Source of the DNA: FEN-1297 sp964498065
Lineage (GTDB): Bacteria > Bacteroidota > Ignavibacteria > Ignavibacteriales > Ignavibacteriaceae
Assembly: GCA_964498065.1 (NCBI GenBank)
Contig: CAZCFZ010000015.1
Span: 11,326 to 75,325 of the forward strand
Length of the DNA: 64,000 nt
Direction: 5' to 3'
The position numbers were made by a program, and so were the translations under genes. Positions 36,654 to 43,973 of this stretch are shown here, one piece after another; positions within the stretch are counted from its first letter, which is position 1, and every line of letters starts with the position of its first letter. Below the pieces are notes generated by a model, which saw only the letters and a program-made list of their open reading frames with translations, did not search any database and was not told the DNA's origin.

Positions 36654-38093
36654 TTATTTTACGAAATCATTTATTTGATCCCGGCTACTTGGAAGCGAAC
36701 CTTCGCATCGCGGACTGATTGAAAATATTTTCCCCGGATTCAGGATATTATTTTCATCAATTACTGATTTTATCTTTTTCATCATTTCAATTCCCGGAAT
36801 ACCTGCAACCTGCTCGAGGAATTGTTTCTTTGCTAAACCTGTTCCATGTTCGCCGGTTATTGTACCGCCTAATTTTATAGCTTCGTTAAAAATAAAATCA
36901 AATGCTTTATGCGCTTTTGTAATTTCCAAATTATCGCGTTCATCAGTTAAGCATGTAGGGTGTAAATTTCCGTCACCGGCATGTCCGAAATTCCCAAAGG
37001 TAACATCAAATTTTTTAGCTGCCTCAGTTACTTTTCCAATCATTACAGGCAGTTCACTTCTTGGAACGGTCGCATCTTCCAGAATAGTTGTGGGCCGTTT
37101 TCTGGCTAATGCACTGAAAGCACTTCTTCGTGCTGTTTTTAAAAGCAAAGCTTCCTCCAAATCGGCAGCAGTTCTAATGAATGAAGCATTATTTTTTTTC
37201 ATTATTCTTGTTACGGTTTCCGCATCCTCCCGAACAATACTTCCCCGTCCATCTACTTCTATTAATAATACGGCTTCACTATTTCTAGGTAATCCGATTT
37301 TTGTATAGTCCTCAACACAATTTAAAGTAGTGTTATCTAAAAATTCCATCATACAAGGTGTGATATGCGCTGAGATAATATCTGAAACCGCTTGAGCACT
37401 ATCTAGTAATCTGTCAAAATATGCCAAGAGAGTTATTGAGTTTGTCGGTTGAGGAATTAACTTCAATAATATTTTAGTTATTATACCTAAGGTTCCTTCG
37501 CTTCCGACAATAAAATCCCGAAGATTATAACCGGCAACATCTTTAACGTTTTTACCTCCGGTTTTTAATAAATCTCCATTGGGCAAAATCATTTCTGTTC
37601 CTAAAACATAATTTTTTGTTACCCCATATTTTAATCCTCTTAGTCCCCCTGCATTATTTGCTACGTTTCCTCCAATTGTGCATACACTCATGCTCCCTGG
37701 ATCAGGAGGATAGAATAATTCGAATTTTTCCACTTCGCTTTGCAGTTTTCCCGTAATTACTCCGGGTTGTACTGTTACTGTAAGATTTCTATCGTCAATT
37801 TCAAGAATTTTATCCCATTTAGTCATTACAACAACAAGAGAATTTTCAACCGGTATTGCCCCGCCGCTTAAACCCGTTCCGGCCCCGCGCGGAACTACAT
37901 TAAAATGCTCCTCATTTGCAAGCTGCATCAACCTGGAAATTTGATCTTCGTCATCCGGGAAAACAACTGCTTCGGGGAGCTGGTGCAAAAGTGCGGTGCC
38001 GTCGTATGAGTAGCATAATTTATCTTCATCGGAATCCGAAAAATTAACCGGACCGACAATGTTTTTAATTTTGTCTTTTGTTGATTTATCCAT
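36654..38093 (-). CDS. glcD: FAD-binding subunit of glycolate/D-lactate dehydrogenase
   Basis: A 479-residue flavoprotein of the FAD-binding type 4 family. The FAD pocket is seen in VVPRGAGTGLSGGA, the substrate/FAD segment PPDPGSMSVCTIGGNVANNAGG, and ADVAGYNL-type KDVAGYNLRDFIVGSEGTLGIIT. The end, FNEAIKLGGTITGEHGTGLAK, carries the His found in GlcD and D-lactate dehydrogenases. Together with glcF it should oxidise a 2-hydroxyacid and feed electrons to quinone. Confidence 0.92.
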   Translation of the reverse strand: MDKSTKDKIKNIVGPVNFSDSDEDKLCYSYDGTALLHQLPEAVVFPDDEDQISRLMQLANEEHFNVVPRGAGTGLSGGAIPVENSLVVVMTKWDKILEIDDRNLTVTVQPGVITGKLQSEVEKFELFYPPDPGSMSVCTIGGNVANNAGGLRGLKYGVTKNYVLGTEMILPNGDLLKTGGKNVKDVAGYNLRDFIVGSEGTLGIITKILLKLIPQPTNSITLLAYFDRLLDSAQAVSDIISAHITPCMMEFLDNTTLNCVEDYTKIGLPRNSEAVLLIEVDGRGSIVREDAETVTRIMKKNNASFIRTAADLEEALLLKTARRSAFSALARKRPTTILEDATVPRSELPVMIGKVTEAAKKFDVTFGNFGHAGDGNLHPTCLTDERDNLEITKAHKAFDFIFNEAIKLGGTITGEHGTGLAKKQFLEQVAGIPGIEMMKKIKSVIDENNILNPGKIFSISPRCEGSLPSSRDQINDFVK

Positions 38094-38182
38094 AATTCAT
38101 TTTAACAAAGGGAAAATTAATGTTAACCGTAATAAAATAAACAAGAGATTATTTAATTATCTTTAGCTGAAAATAAAATCCC

Positions 38183-39001
38183 TTAAATAAGCCCTATTGT
38201 AATTTTTATAACTACAATTAAAAGAAGAATAGAAAAATATTTTTTCAGCCTATCGGATTTAGTTCTCAATGTAAGTTTTACACCAAAATAGGCACCAAGA
38301 ACCGCACTAATACCTATTGGAACTCCTGCTAATAAATTTATATAACCATGTTGATAAGATAATAAATTATCATGGATATTATGAAAGCCGTATGAAACAG
38401 ACGCTGCTAGAGCTGTAGCAAATATAACCGCAGATGAAGTCCCGATAGCCGTTTTGGTTTTCAATCCGAAAAAATATATTAAAACAGGCACAAAAATAAT
38501 TCCTCCGCCTAACCCGGTAAAAGCTGAAAATATTCCGACTAAAAAACCGAAAAATATTGTGAAGTAAATTTTTAAAGATTTTTTAGGCTTTGAATTTTCT
38601 TTAACGGAATTACTTTTTCCGAAAAACATTTTAACTGCAATTAAGATAAAAACAAAAGCAAAAGTATATTGCAGGTAAAGCGGTTTTATATTTATAACAA
38701 AGTATGCAGAAAGGAAAGAGGAGATTACACTGCCTAATGCTAAAAGCGAAGCTAGTTTAAGATTTACATTATCCGAGAAATAGTGATTCAGTCCGGAGCT
38801 AAATGAGGTCACTGTTATACAGAATAATGAAGTTCCTATAACAATGTAAGTAAGTTGATTATTGTTTATTAAGGTAAGAGGAAGCAATGTATATAACGCG
38901 GGGACAAAAATAATACCACCCCCCACACCGAGCATGCCGGCAATAAAGCCGGCAAGTAATCCGGTGAAAATAAAAAGTATAATAATTAATATTAGATTCA
39001 A
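38183..39001 (-). CDS. TSUP (TauE/SafE) family permease
   Basis: A 272-residue inner-membrane protein with about eight helices, each half carrying the repeat GxGGGIIFVPxL (GVGGGIIFVPALYTL near 25 and GLGGGIIFVPVL near 165), characteristic of the TSUP family that exports sulfite, organosulfonates or related anions. The start is TTG at 39001, overlapping the stop of the S41 protease gene as TTGA. Substrate is not inferable here. Confidence 0.9.
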   Translation of the reverse strand: MNLILIIILFIFTGLLAGFIAGMLGVGGGIIFVPALYTLLPLTLINNNQLTYIVIGTSLFCITVTSFSSGLNHYFSDNVNLKLASLLALGSVISSFLSAYFVINIKPLYLQYTFAFVFILIAVKMFFGKSNSVKENSKPKKSLKIYFTIFFGFLVGIFSAFTGLGGGIIFVPVLIYFFGLKTKTAIGTSSAVIFATALAASVSYGFHNIHDNLLSYQHGYINLLAGVPIGISAVLGAYFGVKLTLRTKSDRLKKYFSILLLIVVIKITIGLI

Positions 39002-40644
39002 TTAATATTTAACAATTTATCATACTCTGTAGTATCGGAAAGGATATTTAGAGCTGTCTGAAATTGATTATCGTTTGCCAAAATATGACGAATCATCCCA
39101 TCATTTCCGAGATATCTCGAAGCAAGTTCAGCTTCAATTTCATTAATTATTTCATCTTTATAAATTTTCATCTCACTGCTCCCGATTTTTTCAAATTCAT
39201 TTTTTATCCTGGTTAAACCTGCCCTTAAGTCTTCATCTGCTTTTTTACCCCGAATTTCGGCTAAAAGCTGGTTAACTTGATCTTCCGCCAATGAATGAAA
39301 TTTATAATCATTTGTTTTTAAATATTTTTCAAAATCATCAAATAAATCATTGCCGTTTAATTTATGAAAATCCGCTTTGGGATTTTGATAATAATAATGA
39401 TCGGCATACTGGAAAAACATCCCTTTGGCTAATAAATCTTTTACAACATCTCCTAAATTTTTTTCCCTAACCAAGGTGTCGGGCGTAATTCCGCCGGCAC
39501 TATATACTACTCGTTTATGATCCGTAAGAAATGATGTTTTAACAACCGTATCAACCTCCGATACAGCTTTATTATTTTTAGCATAGTCAATCTTTTGGAT
39601 GCATCTTCCGCTCGGAGTATAATATTTGGCTGTTGTTATTTTCAAAGATGTATTGTAATCCAGAGGAGTAATAGTTTGTACAAGACCTTTGCCGAATGAT
39701 TTTGTCCCCAGCACGATGCCTCTATCATGGTCCTGCATTGCACCGGTAACAATCTCGGATGCCGAAGCCGAACCTCCATTTATCAAAATCGCTAATCTTG
39801 CATTGGGTAAAAGAGGCTCTTGAGTAGAATAATAACTTTTTTTACTGTCTTCAGTCCTCCCTTTTGTTGTAACAACCAGATCACCTTTCGGTAAAAAATC
39901 ATCAGCTATATCAACTGCTACATCAAGTAAGCCTCCGGGATTTCCTCTTAGATCCATGACTACAGATTTAATCGGTTTTTTCGCCTTCAGTTCTTTTAAT
40001 GCTTTTTGTATTTCATCCCCGGCAGAGCGGCTGAAATTAGTTAATTTCAAATAAACATTATTACTATTCTTCGGGTAGAAACCGTAATAAATTAAACTTT
40101 TAACTTTTACTTCTTCTCTAATTAAATTAAAATTCAAAGTATCTTTTTGGTCGCGTATAACCTTTAAATCTACCATTGTACCTGGTTTGCCTTTAACCAC
40201 CGAAGAGATATCATCCACATTTTCAGGCGTAATTTGTTCGCCGCCTGCTTCGATTAAAATATCACCTACTCTTATACCCTGCTTCTGGGCGGAATATCCG
40301 TCCATTACCTCTACAACGGTAACCTTATTTCCGCGAACTCCAATGGAAATTCCAACTCCTCCGTACTTACCGTTTGTAATTAAGTCGAAATCCTGTTTCT
40401 TATTTTCATCAATAAATATTGTATACGGATCCAGCGAACTCAACATACCTTTAATTCCGGCACGCATAAATTCTTCAGGATCAATTTTATCTACATAATT
40501 AAATGTAACATCTTTATATACTTTACTGAAAAGGTCTATATTTTTGTTTATTTCAAAATAAACATCATTACCAGAAAAAAAGCCTGAAAAAATGATAATG
40601 GTTAATCCGGCCAAAATAAATTTATAAATCTTATTAAAACTCAT
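38998..40644 (-). CDS. S41-family C-terminal processing peptidase
   Basis: A 548-residue exported protease with an N-terminal signal/anchor, an N-terminal helical part, a PDZ domain (about 85-165, with YGGVGISIG) and the S41 domain. The catalytic Ser is in NGGSASASEIVTGA and the general-base Lys in LGTKSFGKGLVQ. A C-terminal helical extension of about 160 residues follows. It would trim or degrade periplasmic proteins. The end overlaps the TSUP gene by four bases and its start overlaps tmk by four, giving a tightly coupled operon. Confidence 0.92.
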   Translation of the reverse strand: MSFNKIYKFILAGLTIIIFSGFFSGNDVYFEINKNIDLFSKVYKDVTFNYVDKIDPEEFMRAGIKGMLSSLDPYTIFIDENKKQDFDLITNGKYGGVGISIGVRGNKVTVVEVMDGYSAQKQGIRVGDILIEAGGEQITPENVDDISSVVKGKPGTMVDLKVIRDQKDTLNFNLIREEVKVKSLIYYGFYPKNSNNVYLKLTNFSRSAGDEIQKALKELKAKKPIKSVVMDLRGNPGGLLDVAVDIADDFLPKGDLVVTTKGRTEDSKKSYYSTQEPLLPNARLAILINGGSASASEIVTGAMQDHDRGIVLGTKSFGKGLVQTITPLDYNTSLKITTAKYYTPSGRCIQKIDYAKNNKAVSEVDTVVKTSFLTDHKRVVYSAGGITPDTLVREKNLGDVVKDLLAKGMFFQYADHYYYQNPKADFHKLNGNDLFDDFEKYLKTNDYKFHSLAEDQVNQLLAEIRGKKADEDLRAGLTRIKNEFEKIGSSEMKIYKDEIINEIEAELASRYLGNDGMIRHILANDNQFQTALNILSDTTEYDKLLNIN

Positions 40645-41267
40645 ACGAGCTCCTTTTTATCTAATAGCACTATTTCATTAACAATCTTCTTATGAATATC
40701 TTCTACTTTTTCGCTTCCGTTTATAATCTTAAATCTCTTTTCCTGCTTGGCAATTTTTAGGTAGCCTTCCCTTACACGACGATAAAATTCCGGATCTGAT
40801 AATTCAATTCTATCAAGATGATTATTCTCTTTTAATTTTTTCCTTTTCTCGGCTTCCTCAACCGGTATATCTATAAAAAAGGTTATATCCGGAATAGTAT
40901 TTCCTATAGCCAGTTGATTTATACTTTTAACTGATTCAGGAGACAATCCTCTTCCAAAGCCCTGGTACGCAGTAGTTGAATCATGAAACCTGTCGGAAAT
41001 TACGTAAATTCCCTGTTCAAGGTAATGACGTATTTTTTCCCTTACCAACTGTGCCCTGGCAGCCGAGAATAAAAATATTTCCGTTTCCATAAACATGTTA
41101 TTGTGTTTCCTGTCCAAAAGAATTTTACGGACACTTTCCGAGATTTCGGTGCCCCCGGGTTCGCGGATGATTTCAACTTTTTTATTTTTATTAAGCAGAT
41201 AGTTCTTTAATAATTCAACTTGTGTTGATTTCCCGCTAAAATCTATACCTTCAAAAGTTATAAACAT
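40641..41267 (-). CDS. tmk: Thymidylate kinase
   Basis: A 208-residue cytoplasmic P-loop kinase phosphorylating dTMP to dTDP. The P-loop is FEGIDFSGKSTQ and the DRF/H motif is SDRFHDSTTAYQGFGRG; the LID region has the Arg/Lys-rich EAEKRKKLKE. Length matches the family. It is the first gene of an operon followed by the S41 protease. Confidence 0.95.
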   Translation of the reverse strand: MFITFEGIDFSGKSTQVELLKNYLLNKNKKVEIIREPGGTEISESVRKILLDRKHNNMFMETEIFLFSAARAQLVREKIRHYLEQGIYVISDRFHDSTTAYQGFGRGLSPESVKSINQLAIGNTIPDITFFIDIPVEEAEKRKKLKENNHLDRIELSDPEFYRRVREGYLKIAKQEKRFKIINGSEKVEDIHKKIVNEIVLLDKKELV

Positions 41268-41337
41268 TTTTCTTTTTGATTAAATAAACTTGATTTTTTT
41301 ATTTTGGATTTATTGCATCAAATTATTTTATACAATT

Positions 41338-41370
41338 AAAAAATTATTTATTAATAAATTTAATAAATAA
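41338..41370 (-). terminator. AT-only hairpin terminator after the YbbR gene
   Basis: On the minus strand a ten-base stem TTATTTATTA/TAATAAATAA with a seven-base loop is followed by six T residues, 40 bases after the YbbR stop. The stem has no GC pairs, so the strength is doubtful. Confidence 0.45.
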
Positions 41371-41409
41371 AAGAATAATTCCCGGTGAGATAGGTTAGTA
41401 TAAATCAAA

Positions 41410-42324
41410 TCAATTAAACTTTTTTATAATATACCGCAGCCGGTCAGGCTTTATGTATAATAAAGAAATATTTTCAGGCATTTTAATATGAGGTACAACA
41501 CTGCCCAAAGTATCCAAAACGACATCTCTATAATTAACATATGCATTGAAACGGGTTGTATCCATTCTTCCTAAAATATCAATTCCTCCGCGAACTGCTA
41601 TATTAATCCTATTCGGTAAAAGAACTACATTCCTGTCTCTGGGAACATCTACAACCTTTACAAGTAAATTATTAATATTTTTATCAACTATTTTCTGAAC
41701 ATTTAAGACTACTGAAGTAAATTTATTTTTATAGGCCATACCCGGGAGGTTTTTTAACGGTACCTGTTCCACAGTGTTATCATTTAAATCATCAAATTCA
41801 AGGGACTCAGTAGGTATGGTTTTCAATTTACGGACATAACTCGCAGGCCCTGACACAATAGTAGAATCCGGTTTAATAACAATTTTTGAAGCTAGACCGT
41901 AACCGTTTCTAAAATTCAAATTCAGGTCGGGAGTAATCATAACTTTTTTTGAAGCTATTTTTTCTACAAAAAAGGATAAAGTATCCGGCGAAATATTGAT
42001 TACCTCATCGTCTGTGGAAAGCCATTGATTCTCAACCAAATAATTATAGAGATTAATGGTCCTTTTACCGGTTTCTGCTCCTACCGGTACTACATAATCC
42101 GATTCGGAAGTAAGATTAACCGCTATCAGTTTCCAGCCTTTACCTTTTAATTTTATAGAAATATTACCGGGCAAGGCCGATCCGGTAGCATAGCCTGCAG
42201 GAAAGTTTATCAACTTTAAAGGTATTTTAAAGGTTGCATAATAATCATTAGATAATGAGATTGAAACCCATAAAATAACTGAAAAAAGAAAAGAGATTAT
42301 AACTATGTGAAGGTTTTTCTTCAT
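41410..42324 (-). CDS. YbbR-domain membrane-anchored protein (CdaR-like)
   Basis: A 304-residue protein with one N-terminal helix (about 3-22) and extracytoplasmic repeats of the YbbR type, seen as recurring PxxIxVxxxG strands such as LPGNISIKLKGKGWK and LPNRINIAVRG. In Firmicutes such proteins regulate the diadenylate cyclase CdaA; no cdaA is next to it here, so the role is only suggested. The frame extends upstream to a TTG, but ATG at 42324 starts the signal sequence directly. It lies after the microcompartment genes but is separated from them by a terminator. Confidence 0.75.
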   Translation of the reverse strand: MKKNLHIVIISFLFSVILWVSISLSNDYYATFKIPLKLINFPAGYATGSALPGNISIKLKGKGWKLIAVNLTSESDYVVPVGAETGKRTINLYNYLVENQWLSTDDEVINISPDTLSFFVEKIASKKVMITPDLNLNFRNGYGLASKIVIKPDSTIVSGPASYVRKLKTIPTESLEFDDLNDNTVEQVPLKNLPGMAYKNKFTSVVLNVQKIVDKNINNLLVKVVDVPRDRNVVLLPNRINIAVRGGIDILGRMDTTRFNAYVNYRDVVLDTLGSVVPHIKMPENISLLYIKPDRLRYIIKKFN

Positions 42325-42351
42325 TGTGCAAATATAAAACAAAATAGCAAC

Positions 42352-42377
42352 AAAAAAACTCCACCGGATGGGGAGTT
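42352..42377 (-). terminator. Rho-independent terminator after the microcompartment genes
   Basis: On the minus strand the stem AACTCC(CC)...(GG)GGAGTT with loop ATCC is followed by seven T residues, 30 bases after the stop of the larger shell gene. It should end the BMC transcript before the YbbR gene. Confidence 0.85.
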
Positions 42378-42407
42378 AAAACAGGAATTGATAAATCTCA
42401 AGAATAA

Positions 42408-43127
42408 TTATTTACTTAATTCTCTAAAGTAAACTAAAAGCTCATCCCTATTTGCTCTCGATATTTGTCTTCCTTTTATTGGAAATTCTTCTATACTCCT
42501 CGCCAGATGTCTCAATTGATGAACATTTAAATTTTTAATCTCATCATTAGATATACTTTCCATTTTAGTTTTTTCAACTTTTTTAGGAAGTATTTCCGGT
42601 TCGGATTTTCCGGATTTTTCCGTTTTTGATTTTAAAGCTTCTCTTCTTAATCTGTTGATAGTATTATTTTCTAAGATGCCATCATCTTCAGATTTATTAA
42701 TTATATTTTTTCGTCTTCCTTTTCTTTGAATTGTCGTTACTAATTCATCAGAGGACGTGGCAGTTGATGTGGAAATATTCTCTTCTTTTATCTCTTCTTT
42801 TTTATCTTTGAGATCAGAAGTTTTAGTTTCTACTAAGGACTGATTTTGGTCATCAGCAATTTCGGGAAATATTGAAATTAGTTGTTCATCCGGTTGAGGT
42901 ATAACATGAACTGATACTAATTCACCAACCCTTTGAGCCGCGGCAGCGCCGGCATCTACGGAAGCCTTGACAGCGGCAACTTCGCCAAGAACTTTTACGG
43001 TAACTAAGCCGGCACTTATTTGTTCTTTCCCGGCAAGAGTAACATTAGCAGCTTTAACCATTGCATCAGCCGCTTCAATAGCTCCGACCAGGCCTCTGGT
43101 TTCAATTAATCCCAATGCCTTCGGCAT
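42408..43127 (-). CDS. BMC-domain shell protein with long charged tail and helical C-terminal motif
   Basis: Residues 1-88 are a hexamer-forming BMC domain of the PduA/EutM type (GLIETRGLVGAIEAADAMVK, then AGAAAAQRVGELVSVHVIP). Then come about 100 polar, Lys/Glu/Ser-rich residues, probably disordered. The last 47 residues (from NDEIKNLNVHQLRHLARS to ANRDELLVYFRELSK) look like a small helical SAP/Rho_N-type domain. The BMC domain shares 60 of 76 aligned residues with the neighbour at 43134, but the pore loop differs (SAG against GGG) and the edge Arg in VIPRP is Gln. It would be a shell tile carrying a tail for cargo or partner binding. The tail role is inference. Confidence 0.88.
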   Translation of the reverse strand: MPKALGLIETRGLVGAIEAADAMVKAANVTLAGKEQISAGLVTVKVLGEVAAVKASVDAGAAAAQRVGELVSVHVIPQPDEQLISIFPEIADDQNQSLVETKTSDLKDKKEEIKEENISTSTATSSDELVTTIQRKGRRKNIINKSEDDGILENNTINRLRREALKSKTEKSGKSEPEILPKKVEKTKMESISNDEIKNLNVHQLRHLARSIEEFPIKGRQISRANRDELLVYFRELSK

Positions 43128-43133
43128 AATTTA

Positions 43134-43412
43134 TTACTTCTTTTTTGGAAGAATCGTCTCGACTTCCGAATGCGGACGAGGAATTACATGAACAGACACT
43201 AACTCACCAACCCGTTGGGCTGCAGCAGCGCCTGCATCGGTGGCAGCTTTTACTGCTCCTACATCTCCGCGAACCATGACGGTAACATATCCGCCGCCAA
43301 TTGTTTCTTTCCCTAGTAATTCAACTTTTGCCGCTTTTACCATTGCATCGGCTGCTTCTATAGCACCAACTAAACCTTTTGTTTCTATCATTCCAAGTGC
43401 GTCAAGTGTCAT
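43134..43412 (-). CDS. Canonical hexameric BMC-H shell protein
   Basis: A 92-residue microcompartment shell protein forming flat hexamers. It has the full family pattern: MIETKGLVGAIEAADAMVKAA with the edge Lys, pore loop TIGGGYV (about 38-44), and VHVIPRPH with the edge Arg. It is the first gene of the pair, with SD GGGAG seven bases from the ATG and a strong promoter upstream. The partner begins six bases downstream. No encapsulated enzyme gene or pentameric BMC-P vertex gene is in the window, so this is a satellite locus. Confidence 0.95.
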   Translation of the reverse strand: MTLDALGMIETKGLVGAIEAADAMVKAAKVELLGKETIGGGYVTVMVRGDVGAVKAATDAGAAAAQRVGELVSVHVIPRPHSEVETILPKKK

Positions 43413-43448
43413 ATGAGTGCTCCCATTAGTGTGAATTTATTATATTCG

Positions 43449-43477
43449 AAAATAGTTTTTCACCTTGTAAATGTCAA
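43449..43477 (-). promoter_or_regulatory. Sigma70-type promoter for the microcompartment genes
   Basis: On the minus strand TTGACA (43477-43472) and TATTTT (43454-43449) are separated by exactly 17 bases, about 36 bases upstream of the BMC-H start codon. A perfect -35 hexamer with optimal spacing is rare in this AT-rich DNA, so the pair probably has its own strong promoter. Confidence 0.7.
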
Positions 43478-43501
43478 TTGCTAATAACTAATTAATTCAA
43501 C

Positions 43502-43525
43502 AAAAAGACAGGCTCCCGGACCGTC
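43502..43525 (-). terminator. Possible terminator after ruvX
   Basis: Two bases after the ruvX stop, the minus strand has an imperfect GC-rich hairpin (GACGGTCC to GCCTGTC, one mismatch and one wobble) followed by TTTTT. It would isolate the rsh-ruvX transcript from the microcompartment promoter. Confidence 0.45.
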
Positions 43526-43527
43526 GT

Positions 43528-43968
43528 TTAACTTAATTTGCCTAACTCATTCAGGTAATCCTGTAAAATTATTGCAGCAGAACCTTTGTCAAGTAAACTT
43601 TTATCCCTTCGCTTTGATTTTTTTGTTATGGATTTATTAATTATCTCTTTTGCTATAGATGAAGAATATCTTTCATCTCTCAAAAGTACTTCCAATCCTA
43701 ATTTTTCTTCCAGTTGTTTTTTAAATTTCAATACGTTATTTGTAATAGAAGACGGTTCGCCGTTTTCCTTTAAAGGATAACCTAGAACAATCTTTGAGAC
43801 ATTTTGATCACGAACAATTTTTTCCAACTCGTACCATAAATTTGAATCATTAAGAATAGTTTTATAAGGATAAGCAAACGTAATAAGGGGATCGGTTAGT
43901 GCCAGACCTATTCTCTTTGTCCCGTAATCAATTGCCATTATTCTAGTAAATTGAGAGACTTCAGTCAT
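43528..43968 (-). CDS. ruvX: Putative Holliday junction resolvase / pre-16S rRNA nuclease
   Basis: A 146-residue RNase H-fold protein of the YqgF family, acting in 16S rRNA 5' maturation. The active-site Asp is in MAIDYGTKRIGLAL; other landmarks are VLGYPLKENGEPS and LRDERYSSSIAKEII, and the last Asp-containing helix (KGSAAIILQDYL). The gene follows rsh after five bases, so both are likely cotranscribed. Confidence 0.92.
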   Translation of the reverse strand: MTEVSQFTRIMAIDYGTKRIGLALTDPLITFAYPYKTILNDSNLWYELEKIVRDQNVSKIVLGYPLKENGEPSSITNNVLKFKKQLEEKLGLEVLLRDERYSSSIAKEIINKSITKKSKRRDKSLLDKGSAAIILQDYLNELGKLS

Positions 43969-43973
43969 TTTTG

